Below are positions 52,380 through 64,000 of a stretch of DNA of 64,000 nt, piece after piece. The position numbers were made by a program, and so were the translations under genes. Source of the stretch: Acanthosoma haemorrhoidale (lineage: Eukaryota > Arthropoda > Insecta > Hemiptera > Acanthosomatidae); contig OV884012.1 in NCBI GenBank assembly GCA_930367205.1, positions 56,379,239 to 56,443,238 of the forward strand, read 5' to 3'. The notes under the pieces were generated by a model that had not been told where the DNA came from, ran no database searches, and was given only the letters and a program-made list of their open reading frames with translations. How positions within the stretch are numbered: the stretch's first letter is position 1; each line of letters starts with the position of its first letter.

Positions 52380-52545
52380 AATGTGGGTTTCTGGGGAAAT
52401 TTTGTACGTTCATATTGAATGAATGTTGGTATGAGTGTGAACTGTATGTATTGAATGAATGCAATTGTGTACAATGTATGAATGAACTCTTAAATTACAA
52501 TTCTCATTGCTGCATGAGTAAATTGTAATTTTACGATTAAAAAAC
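52380..52545 (+). mobile_element. Jockey-like 3' tail, divergent
   Basis: GAATGAATGCAATTGTG, then ATGTATGAATGAACTC, then AATTACAATTCTCATTGC, then AAATTGTAATTTTACGATTA. This follows the same order as the Jockey tail at 42720-42840 (minus) and 58640-58770 (TGAATGA, AATTGTAAATATGG, CACAATTACTTATTG, CAGATTGTAATTTTA). The similarity is moderate, so this is probably a related subfamily. A GC-rich piece just upstream (52260-52380, with a G run at 52330) may belong to it. Confidence 0.4.
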
Positions 52546-53260
52546 ATTCTACAACAATATTTCGGTGTTTCTAACATATAAATGCCTAATATTGCAACTG
52601 CACTGGTAACTTAATGCGCACAAAGACGAAATAGGATCCCAGCATGCCAGGAATTCCTCAACCGTATTCGTGGGACAGGTGAAATATCAAAACGCCCCTG
52701 CTTTGTTTGTGGCCTCACTTGATACCCACGCATTCCTACTTTCAAGTGTGACGGCTTTCAACCAGTAAAACTACACAGACTGATTTCTCAAGAAGAAAAA
52801 TACCCGGCATTTTTAATTAGATACACTACGCCGCTAATTATTTTTTGTTTTCTTTTAATATTTGTATCATTCTGCAAACAAAACCATTTAGGTGCACACA
52901 TAAAAAAGTTAGGATCCAATAGATAGGAAGTAGAGATTGACATTATGTTCTTTAGGCCTTGTTATTAATCATAAAGTTGCTTTTTAAACATTTTACATAA
53001 ACTATACTTAAACTTACTTTTTAAACATTTACTTTTGCATAAAAAAACATGATTAAGATCCAAGAAAACCGTAAATGTACGTGGATCTCTGACGTCCACC
53101 GGAGTTTGAGTTGGGAGAACAAATGTACAATGATACCTTAAGATGAGCAGGACTAAAATATGAAATAAACGAGAGAAGCATTTAGCTTACAATACAACAC
53201 GACTACAGCAAGGACTATAAGAATAAATTTAAATGTATATTAAGTAAATGAATACTACAT

Positions 53261-53262
53261 AC
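53261..53262 (-). other. Splice donor ending the WDR47 exon
   Basis: GAAGATAG|GTATGTAG on the minus strand is a good insect donor. The exon ends in phase 2: two bases (AG) of a split codon. The frame after it becomes AT-rich and runs into stops, which supports the boundary. Confidence 0.75.
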
Positions 53263-54743
53263 CTATCTTCAGGACGTTGAGCGTTCTCTTGTAATCGTTG
53301 TTTAATCTTCTGATACTCCTTGACCAGATCTCCTTCGAAACTGTTCTCCGAGAAGACGACGGTGGTGGAAAGGGGCTTCTCTGATAGAGAGTCTCGTCTG
53401 GAGGAGCGTGCAGTGGTGGAACTGGAGGTCGCCGGGCTGCCCCGATGCTCAGGAGTAGACGGTGTCGACGGCAGAGTGGAGGCAATGCTCCTCTTCGGGC
53501 TGTTAGATCTACCCCGTGGTGGTAATGGGGTGCTAGTCCCTTCGGAGATGGAGGGCAGTTGGAATTCGGTGTAGCTACTGCTCAGGAAGACGTCGTTGTC
53601 ATTTTCGAACAGTCTGTCGACAGAGGTGTTCATGGTCTTGTTGTTCTTTAGACCTGTGAGATGAAAACTTGCGAAGGACGACCGGCTCATGGGGTTCTCG
53701 GTGTCACCCGCCGATAACGTAGTTTTTTTGCCACCTGCCGAATGGTGCTGAAGTTGAAGGCCGAACGGTAGGCCTTCCAGGGCTGGAAGAAGAGATCTCG
53801 TCATTATATCGGCTGCTGATCGGGGTCTCCTGAACGGCATTTCAGAGTATGGGAATGTCTTAGGCTTAATAGGGGTCACTAGCATGTGTTCAGTCCAGGA
53901 TGTCTCAAGCGAGGGCCTCTCCAGCCGCTCCACATCTACGTTCAGGGTCTTTTGTTCGAAAGGTACCGAGAATGTATCAGCTGGAATGCTCTGGAGCCAG
54001 GAAAGCAGGCTAAGATCGGAGTCACTGAAGGCGGCCGAGCTATCGAGCAGCTTAGAAAAGTTCATCTCGTGAGTATTTGGGTCGGTAGAACCCACGGCTT
54101 TAGCCTGACAGTAGTTGACGCAGGACTCGTAAAGTATGCCCTTGATGATCAGCTGAATGAGTCTGTCGTTCTTGGCCGTCCCGACCCCGTCACCACCCCC
54201 ACTAGCCCGTCTCTCAGCTGGAAGGAACTTCTCCACAAGTGGGTATACGTCGCGGAAGCAGAGAACTCGCGCATTACTCGGGTTCCAGTTCTTGTACTGG
54301 AGATGGTCGGTAAGCCTCGGCAAGGTGAGCAGGAGGCAGAGGCTCGAGTATTCTTCTTTGGAGGGTGACACCTTCTCCAGCTCGCTGAGTACCTTCACCA
54401 CTTCGTCCACTGCGGATTCAACGCTACCACCGGTCAGGGCCCCCGCCTCCGACTTGATGCACAACAGCTCTACGTACTTGTGCTTGAGGATAAGGTACTG
54501 GAACTTGCGCATGTCGAAGGCAGGCAGCACCTCGAGAGGCTGAATGAACTCCAGTACATCGTCCCATTGGCCATCGAGGATAAGCTGGCGAAGATAGAAG
54601 ACATCGTCGGAGTAGTTGCCGTTGATGACCCCGGATTCCCGCTCCAGGGACAGCTGAGAGATGTGGAGCTCCCGGTTGTGAAGGAACTCCAACGTGAGCC
54701 GCAAGACGTCCTCCTCTCGCAGAGTCAGCCGCGCAGACGGCAT
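53263..54743 (-). CDS. WDR47 (nemitin) homologue, N-terminal coding exon
   Basis: WDR47 is a cytoplasmic microtubule-associated WD40 protein that works with CAMSAP-type minus-end proteins in neurons. Here 493 codons are present, starting at ATG 54743 (MPSARLTLREEDVLRL). Residues about 9-38 form the LisH motif. Residues about 38-100 form the CTLH domain (LRQLILDGQWDDVLEFIQPL at 51-70). A conserved central region spans about 130-175 (LCLLLTLPRLTDHLQYKNWN) and 195-330 (LSLLSWLQSIPADTFSVPFEQ, RRPRSAADIMTRSL). A Ser/Thr/Pro-rich linker fills about 395-460, followed by a short helix-forming KEYQKIKQRLQE. The C-terminal WD40 repeats are not in this exon: the vertebrate protein is about 920 residues, so roughly half is missing. 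The frame reads into intron after D493 plus AG. The exon is GC-rich against AT-rich introns, as expected for a real exon. The assignment rests on family memory and is strong. Confidence 0.93.
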
Positions 54744-54762
54744 CACGTACCGGATCTTCAAC
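54744..54762 (-). other. Upstream exon part of WDR47 (probable 5' UTR), with splice acceptor
   Basis: The exon seems to begin at 54762, just after TTCTATGTTTAG (AG at 54764-54763), leaving 19 bases before the ATG at 54743. This implies an upstream, probably non-coding, first exon on the minus strand above 54764. An in-frame ATG at 54782 would lie in the intron. The polypyrimidine tract is weak, so transcription could alternatively start close by. Confidence 0.5.
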
Positions 54763-54961
54763 CTAAACATAGAATTATACAATTAGATTTATCTTGCACA
54801 GTAATGTGCAGGCTTAAAATATAATTTAACGATTTAGCCTGATTTCACACAAACTTTTGTTCGTTTGAATAGTTGATATCAAAACAAACATTTTCGACTT
54901 TATTATTTATTTCACCAGGCATGGCTTTGTACTGGATTAAAAGCAAAGAAATATACATATA

Positions 54962-54965
<4 letters not shown>

Positions 54966-54997
<32 letters not shown>
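54966..54997. repeat. TA microsatellite in WDR47 intron
   Basis: About 32 bases of uninterrupted TA, roughly 200 bases upstream of the exon on the minus strand. Confidence 0.85.
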
Positions 54998-55001
<4 letters not shown>

Positions 55002-58000
55002 AAAATATAACTAAAAATAGATAACCTTCTTTACACAAATAAGTGAAAAAAAATTCCAGGTGATACTCAGTAAAGCAGAACATGTTTAGTTTCTCTTATT
55101 TGAGTATTTCCTCAGTGACAGTTTTTGATAATTACATATTTCCCGAATTAAGGAATTATCTGATAAAATTGTATTACTAAAGAATATTACTCTCTCGGTG
55201 CAGCTACGCTGTCATAATGCTAGTAGATGGAAGTCACACCACATTTTATTATTAGTTATTAGATATTATTTTACGTGGGTAACCACTTACGATTCTCATG
55301 CATAGATTCTTAAATAGTTCAAGTTTTTTGTATTTTTATTGGTAGATATAACGAACTCCATATTGGCAACGTTTTGATTTACACGCAAGAGAAGAAACTT
55401 AATAATACCGTGAGATGAATCAGTTAAGATATGAGGGGGTTAAATCAGAGTCGTGTAAGTCACATTTTCAACAATTCTGACTTGCAAGTCCACTAATACA
55501 ATCGAAAGGAGATAAACTCTTGAATGAAAACGAGAAATAAGTCACAACCTTAACAATTACACGATCTTTCTCAACTTTATATCGACCTCAAAAATTGTAT
55601 TTATTTACATGCGCAATGGTACATGTAATTTTTAGATGTTTAAATAAAATCAAAATAGAATTTGGACAAATTCCATTTCACAATTACCTTAAATCAAACT
55701 TCATTTCAATATTTGATTGGTGTCCGGCTCAAATTTGTGACAAGGGAATTTATCACATTAACTCTAGTAAAACCTTTTGTTTCTCAATTTATATATTATG
55801 TACATTATGCACAAATGATGCGTGTATGTGAACTGTCATGCCAAAACCATTTTAAATAATAATTCAAAATAAATAGTAAAAAAATGCGAAAATGAATTCT
55901 CAGAATACCACCAATAAAATCAAAGTCTGGACAAATTAACTCAATAAACGTTACACTTACAAAAGAAAAAAATTGTATTGTTTAAATAATTAATAAAAAA
56001 ATTCACAAGAAAACGTACCAGCAATAAAATAGGAGCATGAAACAACTACTTGCCGGCGACACACTAAGGTAAAATCAATAGTTATCAGGGAAAACCCACT
56101 TCAGTAGGGCGGTAGGGCCCTCCTGGGCGTTCCATAGGGCCAGAGATATGCGAAACGACTGATACTGTACGGAAATAATTTATTACTGATATCAGCTGGA
56201 ATCGCAAACAAAAATGTATAACTGTTTTATAAGTTCACTGTAATATGATGTAACGTTTTAATTCAATACCTTCTAAAATGACACATTAACAAAACCAAGG
56301 AAGATACTAGAACGTCTTCATCAGTGTAAATGAAAGTAAACTTATGAGCGGAGCGAAGAATTAACTGTGAAAGTGTACATATGAGTCTAGGAGCACACAT
56401 CAGCTTACACGACCTCATCGCCAGACCTACTATCTAGCCGGAGTTTTTAACATTTACATCACAACAAAGAAAAGAAAGTAGTTTTTTTAACGTTAATTGG
56501 AAATTAAAAATATACTGCCTGTAACACGAAAACTGATAATACCAAACATACATGCAGCATAGGGATACACACAGTATGTTTGGTTTAATGAAGGAATGAG
56601 TGATGAACTAGAGATCATCAGCAAGCCAAGTGACTTGCCTCAATATGAAAATGACCACTTTCTTTCATTTTACAGTCCGATCTATTGTAAGGAACGGAAA
56701 AGCTCCAGGAAGATCTCAAAATAATTTGGACGATTTTCAAATCTAATATTATGGGATCGTCGCGGGTAACGCTGCAAGCTGTAGGGACAGCAAGTACTAG
56801 GGTTATCCTGGAAGAATATTTTTAAAAAATACGTAAATCCTGGGCTCGTAGATGTTTTCATGACCGTACGAACAAATGTTATGTCTAGAACGAAGTTAAA
56901 ATCGTAGACCCGCGATATCCAAAACGTTTACTAAACTGTCTTCTAGTGAATTCGAAGACTAATTTAGATGATTAGATCTGGCATAAAAAATAATGACTCC
57001 AATATGAGAGAATTGGTGCCTCATGAACATAGAACCAAGGATTAGTTTCAAACTGGTTTGTTATTATTTACTGAGCATGCGTGCACATTACCCGATCACG
57101 GATTTACTACATGTTGAAACGCTGTTTCCAATCTGTGATTGTGTTGACTGTTGACTCTTTCAGAGGGTTACTTTACCAAACAAATTGCCTATCTATGACC
57201 TGGAAAAACTTCATTAAAAATATTCAAATTAACCTCTACTAATACAGATTTTCATCGATTAATAATTTAAAATTGAAGTAGTAAAGAGCTGCACAAGTTA
57301 AATTAATTCTAACGATATTTCCGTTCTTTATTATAAGGTGTGTTTTCACTTGAAAGTTGTTTGTAACTTTATAAACTTTCTTATTATGGCAAGCGGGAAA
57401 AGAGGGGAGAATGATTGCGCTAGTCCATACTTCAATTCTAGTATGGTTTTAACAATCAAAAACAGTTTTCAAACTAGGTTTTGAGTGTGTTGGAATATCT
57501 GATAGTTTTGGTTTCGGGCGAATTGGAAAGGCACAACTGTACTGCGCATGTTCCCCCCAGTTCGATGACAAGTTTGGGCTCTTTTTGGGACAAACCTAAT
57601 GTTGCACGATTAAAATAGGACCTCTTGTGCCCACCTGCAACTAAGAGTGACGGTTCGATACCTACTCCTTGCGCACTGAGGCATGAAAAGATGAACGAGC
57701 TTTAAGGATGCAGGAATAGGATAAAACATCTTACTAACCACCAAACCTTAGAAAGTCCAAATATACCGTCGTCGTACCTCCCCCAAATATCTCTGTTTTC
57801 ACCAGTTCGATTAACAGCACTTCAATTGCGGCCGTATGGTGACGTCTCTTAACATCTGGAAGACTGATTCAAACGATAGATCAACTGCTTTTAAAATTTT
57901 TTGGGGAGGATGACAATGGATGATGACTTTACTCTGTCATGTACTGTGTGGCGCTATCTTATTAATAATTGAATTTCATCACATCCCCCTCTATATTTTT

Positions 58001-58590
58001 TTCAACATTCGAAATAACTGGGCCTAATACATTAATTCAAATGATACCTGACAGGGATCGTTGAATTGGACACCTTCCATCAACCGATTTTATGATTTCT
58101 AAGAGTTTGCGAAATCATTAATTAGATAGACCATATTTAGTAACGTCTAATCATGAAACCAGAACTAATTTGCCACGTTAATTTGGAAAATTTAATTAAA
58201 TAAATTTAAGGCAACGATATATTCTTCCCTTTTAATTAAACTTGCAGCCCCTGCACTGCAGATGTGAACAATGTCACGATATGAACTGGCTAAGCATGAT
58301 TTGTTTCACGCTAAATTAACCGTCCGTTCATTAAACTGTTTCATAACTGATTATTTGTATTTTAATAAACTAGTTTCTGAACTAATATATAAGGTGAGAA
58401 ATTAATTATACAAATGTAGAACGACATTTTAACCAAGCAGCAAGTGAGTATCTCTTGACTAATTTAGTAAAATTATTTGATTGCGCTTGGTTAATTGTTT
58501 GTTGTGATTTTTATTGTTCCGATTATGAATAAAAGTAAAAGGAAAAAGAATAAGTTGTTTCCATCTTTAAATGTACTTATATGTTACTAT
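54998..58590. other. Probable WDR47 upstream intron or intergenic DNA, no gene seen
   Basis: AT-rich with short spurious frames. A B-box-like word at about 57648-57660 (GGTTCGATACC) stands alone. No exon, promoter or transposon core is recognised. Confidence 0.4.
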
Positions 58591-58606
58591 GTACTATTAT
58601 TAACAA

Positions 58607-58781
58607 CCGCTTACTCACCATGTGACAACCATGTGGATTTGGGAGGTCTCTGAACTGTTTGTAAATGAGCGTGTGAATGAAAATTGTAAATATGGTCTGA
58701 ATGAGAACATTTATCACAATTACTTATTGCTCAATAAGGCAGATTGTAATTTTATAACAATAAAGAAAGGTACATTAATGC
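58607..58781 (+). mobile_element. Short Jockey LINE tail with perfect 11-bp target-site duplication
   Basis: ATTATTAACAA flanks the insert at 58596-58606 and 58782-58792. The insert contains GGGAGGTCTCTGAACTG, GAATGAAAATTGTAAATATG, ATCACAATTACTTATTG and GCAGATTGTAATTTTA. It matches the 3' tail of the Jockey element at 42720-42840 (opposite strand), ending near AATAAAGAAAGG. Only the last about 170 bases of the element were inserted. Confidence 0.75.
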
Positions 58782-58867
58782 ATTATTAACAAAGTACCAC
58801 GCGTATTCCGATGAAGCGTGAAGTTGAATCAGCCCAATATAAGCTTAATCCAAACTCCCCCCCCCCA

Positions 58868-58949
58868 AGCTCTCTAGTTAGAATTTTAGGATGAGGGAGA
58901 AACATAAAATATTTAGGGTGATCGGATCCTTGTACTAGGAGGACCTGCC
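58868..58949 (+). repeat. Repeat pair member, inverted relative to 61462-61550
   Basis: Shares AGCTCTCTA, GGATGAGGGA, AATATTTAGGGT-like and CGGATCCTTGTACTAGGAG with the reverse complement of 61462-61550, at about 75-80% identity by eye. It follows a C run. Unclassified; could be the two ends of one 2.7-kb element or two independent copies. Confidence 0.5.
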
Positions 58950-58989
58950 AATCCAAACTGCCGGATGTAGAAATATAAAGAATAAATCC

Positions 58990-61440
58990 CGTTTAATAAA
59001 CACGAGACTACACTCTATCCATTATCGCTTATTATCTCAAAAAGTTATTCCCACCAGATACAGACATATTAATAATATCTGACGCTATAAATTACATCAC
59101 TTAAGAAAAGTAAATGTACCTGAAGACTTGATCATTTCTTTGAAAATATTTTCTTTTATCAACCTAAGCCAACGATCCAAAAGATGCATCTACTCAAACT
59201 ATGCATTACTGAAGTATAGATATAAGAAAAAAACGAAGATAAGAAACAGTTAACGTAGATAGCTACGGGTAAAAAGTAAAAAAGCAGTATCCAACACATT
59301 CTTATCCGGCTAAAGAAATATTCAGAGTTAGTAAAGATATTTCTCTACACCTGGCTTTATTAGACATGTTTATTTCTGCCAGGTAAAGAACTTTCAGAAT
59401 ACAAACCGGATCCCACAACGGAATGAAGTCCTTAAAGCGAGCTAAGTTAGTTTGTTTCGATTCGTTTTTAATTTATTATAGCAATAATAGTAAAACTTTT
59501 TCAAAAAGAATCCACCAAGAGTGTCATCTTAGTACAAAATTTTACGCAAAAACCTTCTATAAAGGGATCAGTCCAAATCCATACGTTTCTTGAACTTTTT
59601 ATAGCGTTCCCTTCCATAGTTCGCTAAACTAATCTAGGTGTCATTCTCAAAATCGATTATCTGCTTTTATAGAAACACTTTCGGCTTTTCTGGCATGAGG
59701 TATGAGTTCGCTCTGAATATTGTCGTTGTGGACTAATTATCGAATAACTTGTAAGAGAATAACCAAACTTGATTTCAATTATTAAACCATCAGGTTACAT
59801 AACGCAACTAATATCTGTCAGTATCTATCTTTTTTTTATTTCTTTAGTTCGAAAAGCGAAGTTTTATAAAAGTAACACAACAAATTTGCCTTGGAAAATA
59901 AACAGTTTCTTATTAATTAGTTCAAAGGAACGTTTCCTTTTCCTCGTTCCGAATAACTTTTAAGGTAAAGGTTATGTTAGTAGATCGCCTAAAGTGCAGT
60001 AAAATAGATCTGCCTGACTTAGTTCCTTGGGATAGAGAACCGAACTGTAGCTTTGAAGGAATGGCATATTTATTTTATTCATGGATACTTCAAAGGTGGC
60101 AACTGTCAATTGCAAATTGAAGGCGAGTCATGTTTGAGTAAATTTCTAGATGTAACTTGGAGTAAAGCCTGTTTTCATTGAAAAAATAAATTAAAACGTT
60201 GTTTAAATAAAAAGTAAAATATAAAAGATTTTATTCAATATCATTCAATTTGTTTTAAAATATATATACAACTAGCCTATTACTAGATACAAACAGGGGA
60301 TGTACTTACGAGCAATATTTCAAAGATTTATTAAAAGTTTCCTATACAGCAATAGAAATTTAGAAAAATATACATATATCTGTATTAAGAATTTTATGGT
60401 TATGTCATAAATATGATTTTAGTTCTAAAGAACTTAAATCCCCAAAAAATGTTTCACGAGTAGAGTGCTGTACTATCTCCCTACGATCTCCCCCTACAGG
60501 CTTCGATCTGCTACATAAGATATCAGGCGAAGGAGAGGGTCGGAAGGATGTGCCTGATAACGACAGTTGGCCGGTGATAAACCGCGTGATATCACCAAAA
60601 ATCAATTTTATCCGAAGTCTTTGAACGTAACTACCACAATTATCGACTGACACCGGTCCTGTCAGTCAACATCATTCAGCTACCCACCAATGAACCATCT
60701 CAAACATGATCCAACCACATGAGACGAGGTCCTTACCGAGAGTAGCATGTTTACTATCCTACAGCATAACAGACAACGAGAGAGCAGAAATGTTTGCTAG
60801 AGGAGCCGGATATATTGTGTACAGTTCAACAGCCAACCCGAGGCGGTAAGAGCAAGCAAACTTCGGACACCCACAGATTCCTTCTCTCTAACATATACTT
60901 TTGCTGATGCCCCCTGAAACTCTACAGATTTGTCTGATACAATAAAAAAAAAAGCCTTTACGAATTTAAAAAACAAGATCCCACAGCTCCACAGGCCGTT
61001 GAGAATGCGAAACAAACAGGCCCCACGTTTTGACCCTTACCTGACCAATCAGACGTCCTGTCATTAAGATCAACGTTTACAAACAAGCCTACCTATCAGG
61101 TTGGGCTGGGGTTCTGCCTGGGCTCTTGTTAGCCTCCGATTTACTTGGCGCTCTTGTATTATCAGGGTTGCAGGGCTAGCGTCTAATTATATGAAATCTA
61201 CTATCGCATCCAATTTCAATATATAGCAATAACTGCAACGATTATCGCTACTTTGAATAAATAAATTTTACGGTAAATTAATACAAAAACAAACTGTGAG
61301 ATTTTTCGGTAAGTTGTGGGTCCTTATAAACCCAATTTTTCGAAGCCATCATTCCCACAGTTACAAGTTTATTTATGGTCTATATAAAGAATATAATAAT
61401 CAACTTCTGTTGGGCAACTATTACTAATAATCATATTTAT
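58990..61440. other. Stretch without a recognised gene
   Basis: AT-rich, with a more balanced segment at 60460-61130 that has two open frames of 70-80 codons on the minus strand (60405-60653, 60797-61015). Neither resembles a known family. Confidence 0.4.
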
Positions 61441-61461
61441 CAAACAGGGTTCAAGATGTGA

Positions 61462-61550
61462 GCAGGTACTCCTAGTACAAGGATCCGATCCGCTCAACCC
61501 AAATATTCCTTTATTTTTCCCTCATCCTTAATCTTATGATTAGAGAGCTA
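61462..61550 (-). repeat. Repeat pair member, inverted relative to 58868-58949
   Basis: On the minus strand TTAGCTCTCTAATCAT, GGATGAGGGAAAAATA, GGATCCTTGTACTAGGAG. It lies immediately upstream of the LINE insertion at 61583. Confidence 0.5.
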
Positions 61551-61582
61551 AGAAAAAAAAAAGGAAAAAAAACTTGTGTTGT

Positions 61583-61775
61583 GATAACAAACTTTTTTTT
61601 TAAATAATAATGTATGTCATTATGCTTGTTTATTCATTACATAATTTTTATAAAATAGCAAAACTTGTATATAATGCAGCGATGCTACAGGAAATACAAA
61701 AAAAATTGTAAATAGATTCGCCTGAGGATCTATAATTATCTGTAAATTTAAAGGGGCTATGAAAAAAAAAAAAAA
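61583..61775 (+). mobile_element. Jockey-type LINE 3' end, copy 3, with 12-bp target-site duplication
   Basis: AACTTGTGTTGT occurs at 61571-61582 and again at 61776-61787, directly after the A tail. Between them is the same 3' end as at 13.6 kb (minus) and 40.3 kb: CTTGTTTATTCATTACATAA, GATGCTACAGGAAATACAAA, AGATTCGCCTGAGGATCT, GGGGCTATGAAAA. This perfect duplication plus A tail shows that it was inserted by target-primed reverse transcription. Confidence 0.85.
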
Positions 61776-61789
61776 AACTTGTGTTGTAA

Positions 61790-64000
61790 CCAAGGGAAAA
61801 TTGACTTTTTTATTTAAACTTTAAAACAAACTGATGTTTAAAATGTTGAATACTTGCAACTTGGAAGGTTAGATAAAACTACACGCGTCACCGATGAATT
61901 TGTTCTCATCAGATACAAGCTCTGCAACGTTTCAGTTAGATGCTCCCTGGGGTACAAGTTTATAAAGTCCCAGAAGGGGGCACAAAGAGGGCCAGGTAAG
62001 GTAGAGGCTAAAACCGTTACAGGCTGGCGAGTATGAATGGCTGATGTGGGGAGGGAGCTCTAGGCCACAAGACGTATATCGGGTGTATTTATACAACGCC
62101 ACGTCCAATGTCACTGCCGGTGAGGAAATAAGGCTACGTGCCTATTATTTATAGCCCGGCCTAGAGATAAATAATACTTACTGTTATAGGGCGCCTAGTG
62201 CCTGATCAAGCGGCTAGTTATAATTATAATATTACAAGCGGATACTTATATAACTTTGTTGTTCGCAAGGTAAAAAATATTGTCCATTTCAAGTAATGCC
62301 TTAAAACAACTAAAATATCGAATGTTTCATCAAATGAATAACAAGACTGAGTTATTATTATTAATTAATAACGAGACTGAGTAATCAGAAAATAATCGCC
62401 TTAACAATAAATTACTCACAAAAATTCAAAATATTCAAAAAAATATAATGCACATTAACATTTAGTAAATAAATCTGATGAAAGCATATCATACCAGCTA
62501 TTATATAGCCTAACTATGAATTTCCCATTATAGGCTAGATTTGTACAAGTAAAGATATTTTATTTTAAAAACTATAAAAAGGATCTTTAAATTTGCAATG
62601 GCCGATAAGAGCAATATAAACGTGATGCCTAAGTTGTAACTCTTTTTTTTATGAATATAAAATGGTATTTATTTGTTACAGGTGGTCCAGGAACAAAGAT
62701 AATGTTAGCACATTGATCTAAAAACCAATTTTTTTCAAATTTTTTTGGCCATACACTTTTACCCTAATAAATAGCCAGTTTACGTCATCATCGTAGCGTA
62801 ATTGATTCATGACATAAATGTTTTGGGATTTGAAACCAGTTGGTTATTTTATTCCACTTCTGAGATTATTCTTTTTAAGATAAATCAAAAAATATTACAT
62901 AGTAAACGTTAAAAATCGTAAAAAAAATCATGAGTATCCGACAAGAAAATTAGTTAGCTTTACAGTATCCAGATCTTTAGGGCTTTGTAATTTGTTCAAA
63001 TAAAGATTTTTCACAAGGGAAGAATAACATAGAAATTCATTCAATTACTCAACACAGCCAATGACAAGTTATTGTGACATATGCTAACAATAAAATACCA
63101 TCCATCAAGTCAGTATTTAATTTATCTTGGGCCCAGTAAACAGATGATGATTATTGTGATATTCAGTAAGATATTAAAAGGCCTCACAGCATGGCTTTAA
63201 CTTGGGTCTTTTAAACAATATCTGTAAAATATTATGAAATGACTCAAGGCAAATATTGGTTAGTTGTAAAGATTATGAATATTACCTCTGAATGAATGAT
63301 GAATTAATATATTTATACAGGCGTAAAACCAGTTTTTGAATCACGTTCTAGCAGAACAATTGCAACAAGAAGCTGTTGTCAATGCAGTCGACTGAAGGAA
63401 CTTATTGAACCAGGTAGGAAGCCTTTGATGTCACTAACGACATTAATAAAATGTATAACTGGATTATAAGCCTTTATTATTACCATAAGCAACTTTATCA
63501 AATGTTTAATTTTAGTTCATTTACAATCTGAAATATAATTTAAAAAAAAACAGAAATATAATTGTAGAACCCTAAGTCAGAAAGAGGTTTATTTTCAAAC
63601 TTACAGATGGTAATGTATAAATATTAACAAAAACATAAGTTTGAGTGTGATATACGACCACACAATTAAAGGTTTCCTTGGCAACGACGAATTTACACTT
63701 TTTAAGTTGCAAAAAATGTCCATGTACTTATCAATGAATGTTCCTCTATTGCTGCTGTTATTAATTGAATTGTCATCATTTAAGACGGCACAGAAAATTC
63801 TAACACCATATTATTGACAATTTTAACAATGTTGTTGTAACTAAATCTAATGCCACTAAAAATGATATTTCACTATGGAAAGTCAAATCCTATAACGGTA
63901 ACTAACACAACGTGACAGGAAAAACCTTACTTTTTTAAACTGCATGGGATTATAGGTATTTTTAATATTAGTCTGTTAATGCATATTGCAATTACAAAAC
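61790..64000. other. AT-rich stretch without a recognised gene
   Basis: 61850-62220 is GC-richer, with short frames on both strands (61854-62036, 61932-62114) of no known family. The rest to the window end is AT-rich with no recognised feature. Confidence 0.4.

Noticed and set aside
53255..54824. Open frames of 60-160 codons on the plus strand and in a second minus frame across the WDR47 exon
   Set aside because: They are shadows of a GC-rich coding exon; only the frame with LisH/CTLH homology is meaningful.
57640..57690. GGTTCGATACC, a tRNA B-box-like word
   Set aside because: No convincing A box and no cloverleaf; single short words like this are frequent.
1..64000. CRISPR arrays, bacterial operons, phage genes or rRNA
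   Set aside because: No regularly spaced direct repeats, no ribosome-binding sites with dense ORFs, and no conserved rRNA stretches were seen; the DNA is eukaryotic in character.

Overview
The window reads as AT-rich, gene-poor, repeat-dense animal DNA, most likely from an insect. The evidence is one intron-bounded exon of a conserved metazoan gene (WDR47), many 5'-truncated non-LTR retrotransposons of the Jockey type, a probable tRNA-derived SINE, short inverted-repeat elements and abundant A/T homopolymers and TA microsatellites. A hemipteran-like genome would fit, but nothing here fixes the order. There are no bacterial operons, ribosome-binding sites or CRISPR arrays.

Layout. Bases 1 to about 9,960 are AT-rich with no recognised gene. 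A GC-rich patch at about 9,990-10,260 might be a first exon on the minus strand. It is followed by two nearly identical 0.44-kb arms in inverted orientation (10,334-12,596). A recent 5'-truncated LINE with an open reverse-transcriptase fragment lies at 13,589-14,779 (minus). Bases 16,890-22,700 hold old, decayed repeats and a 649-bp inverted-repeat element (18,416-19,064). From 23,690 to 29,960 the window is transposon-rich: a Jockey RT remnant, a dispersed repeat with its own poly(A) signal, an LTR-like GC-rich block, an internally deleted LINE relic, a second RT fragment related to the one at 14 kb, and a tRNA-like SINE. Bases 30,000-42,690 are mostly AT-rich, with a second copy of the dispersed repeat (37 kb) and a LINE 3' end (40.3 kb). 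A decayed Jockey element occupies 42,697-44,310. A third copy of the dispersed repeat lies at 50.4 kb and a Jockey-like tail at 52.4 kb.

The only confidently recognised host gene is WDR47 (nemitin), minus strand. A single 1.5-kb exon (53,263-54,762) carries the LisH and CTLH domains, the conserved middle region and the start of the Ser/Thr/Pro-rich linker. The WD40 exons should lie further along the minus strand, below 53,262, but I could not identify them by eye. Upstream, 58.6 kb and 61.6 kb hold two short LINE tails with good target-site duplications.

I found no convincing new multi-gene system. The most unusual structures are the >99% identical inverted arms at 10.3/12.2 kb, the LTR-like GC-rich block at about 26.7-27.5 kb, and a LINE family whose 3' end carries a conserved hairpin and whose three copies each have candidate target-site duplications.
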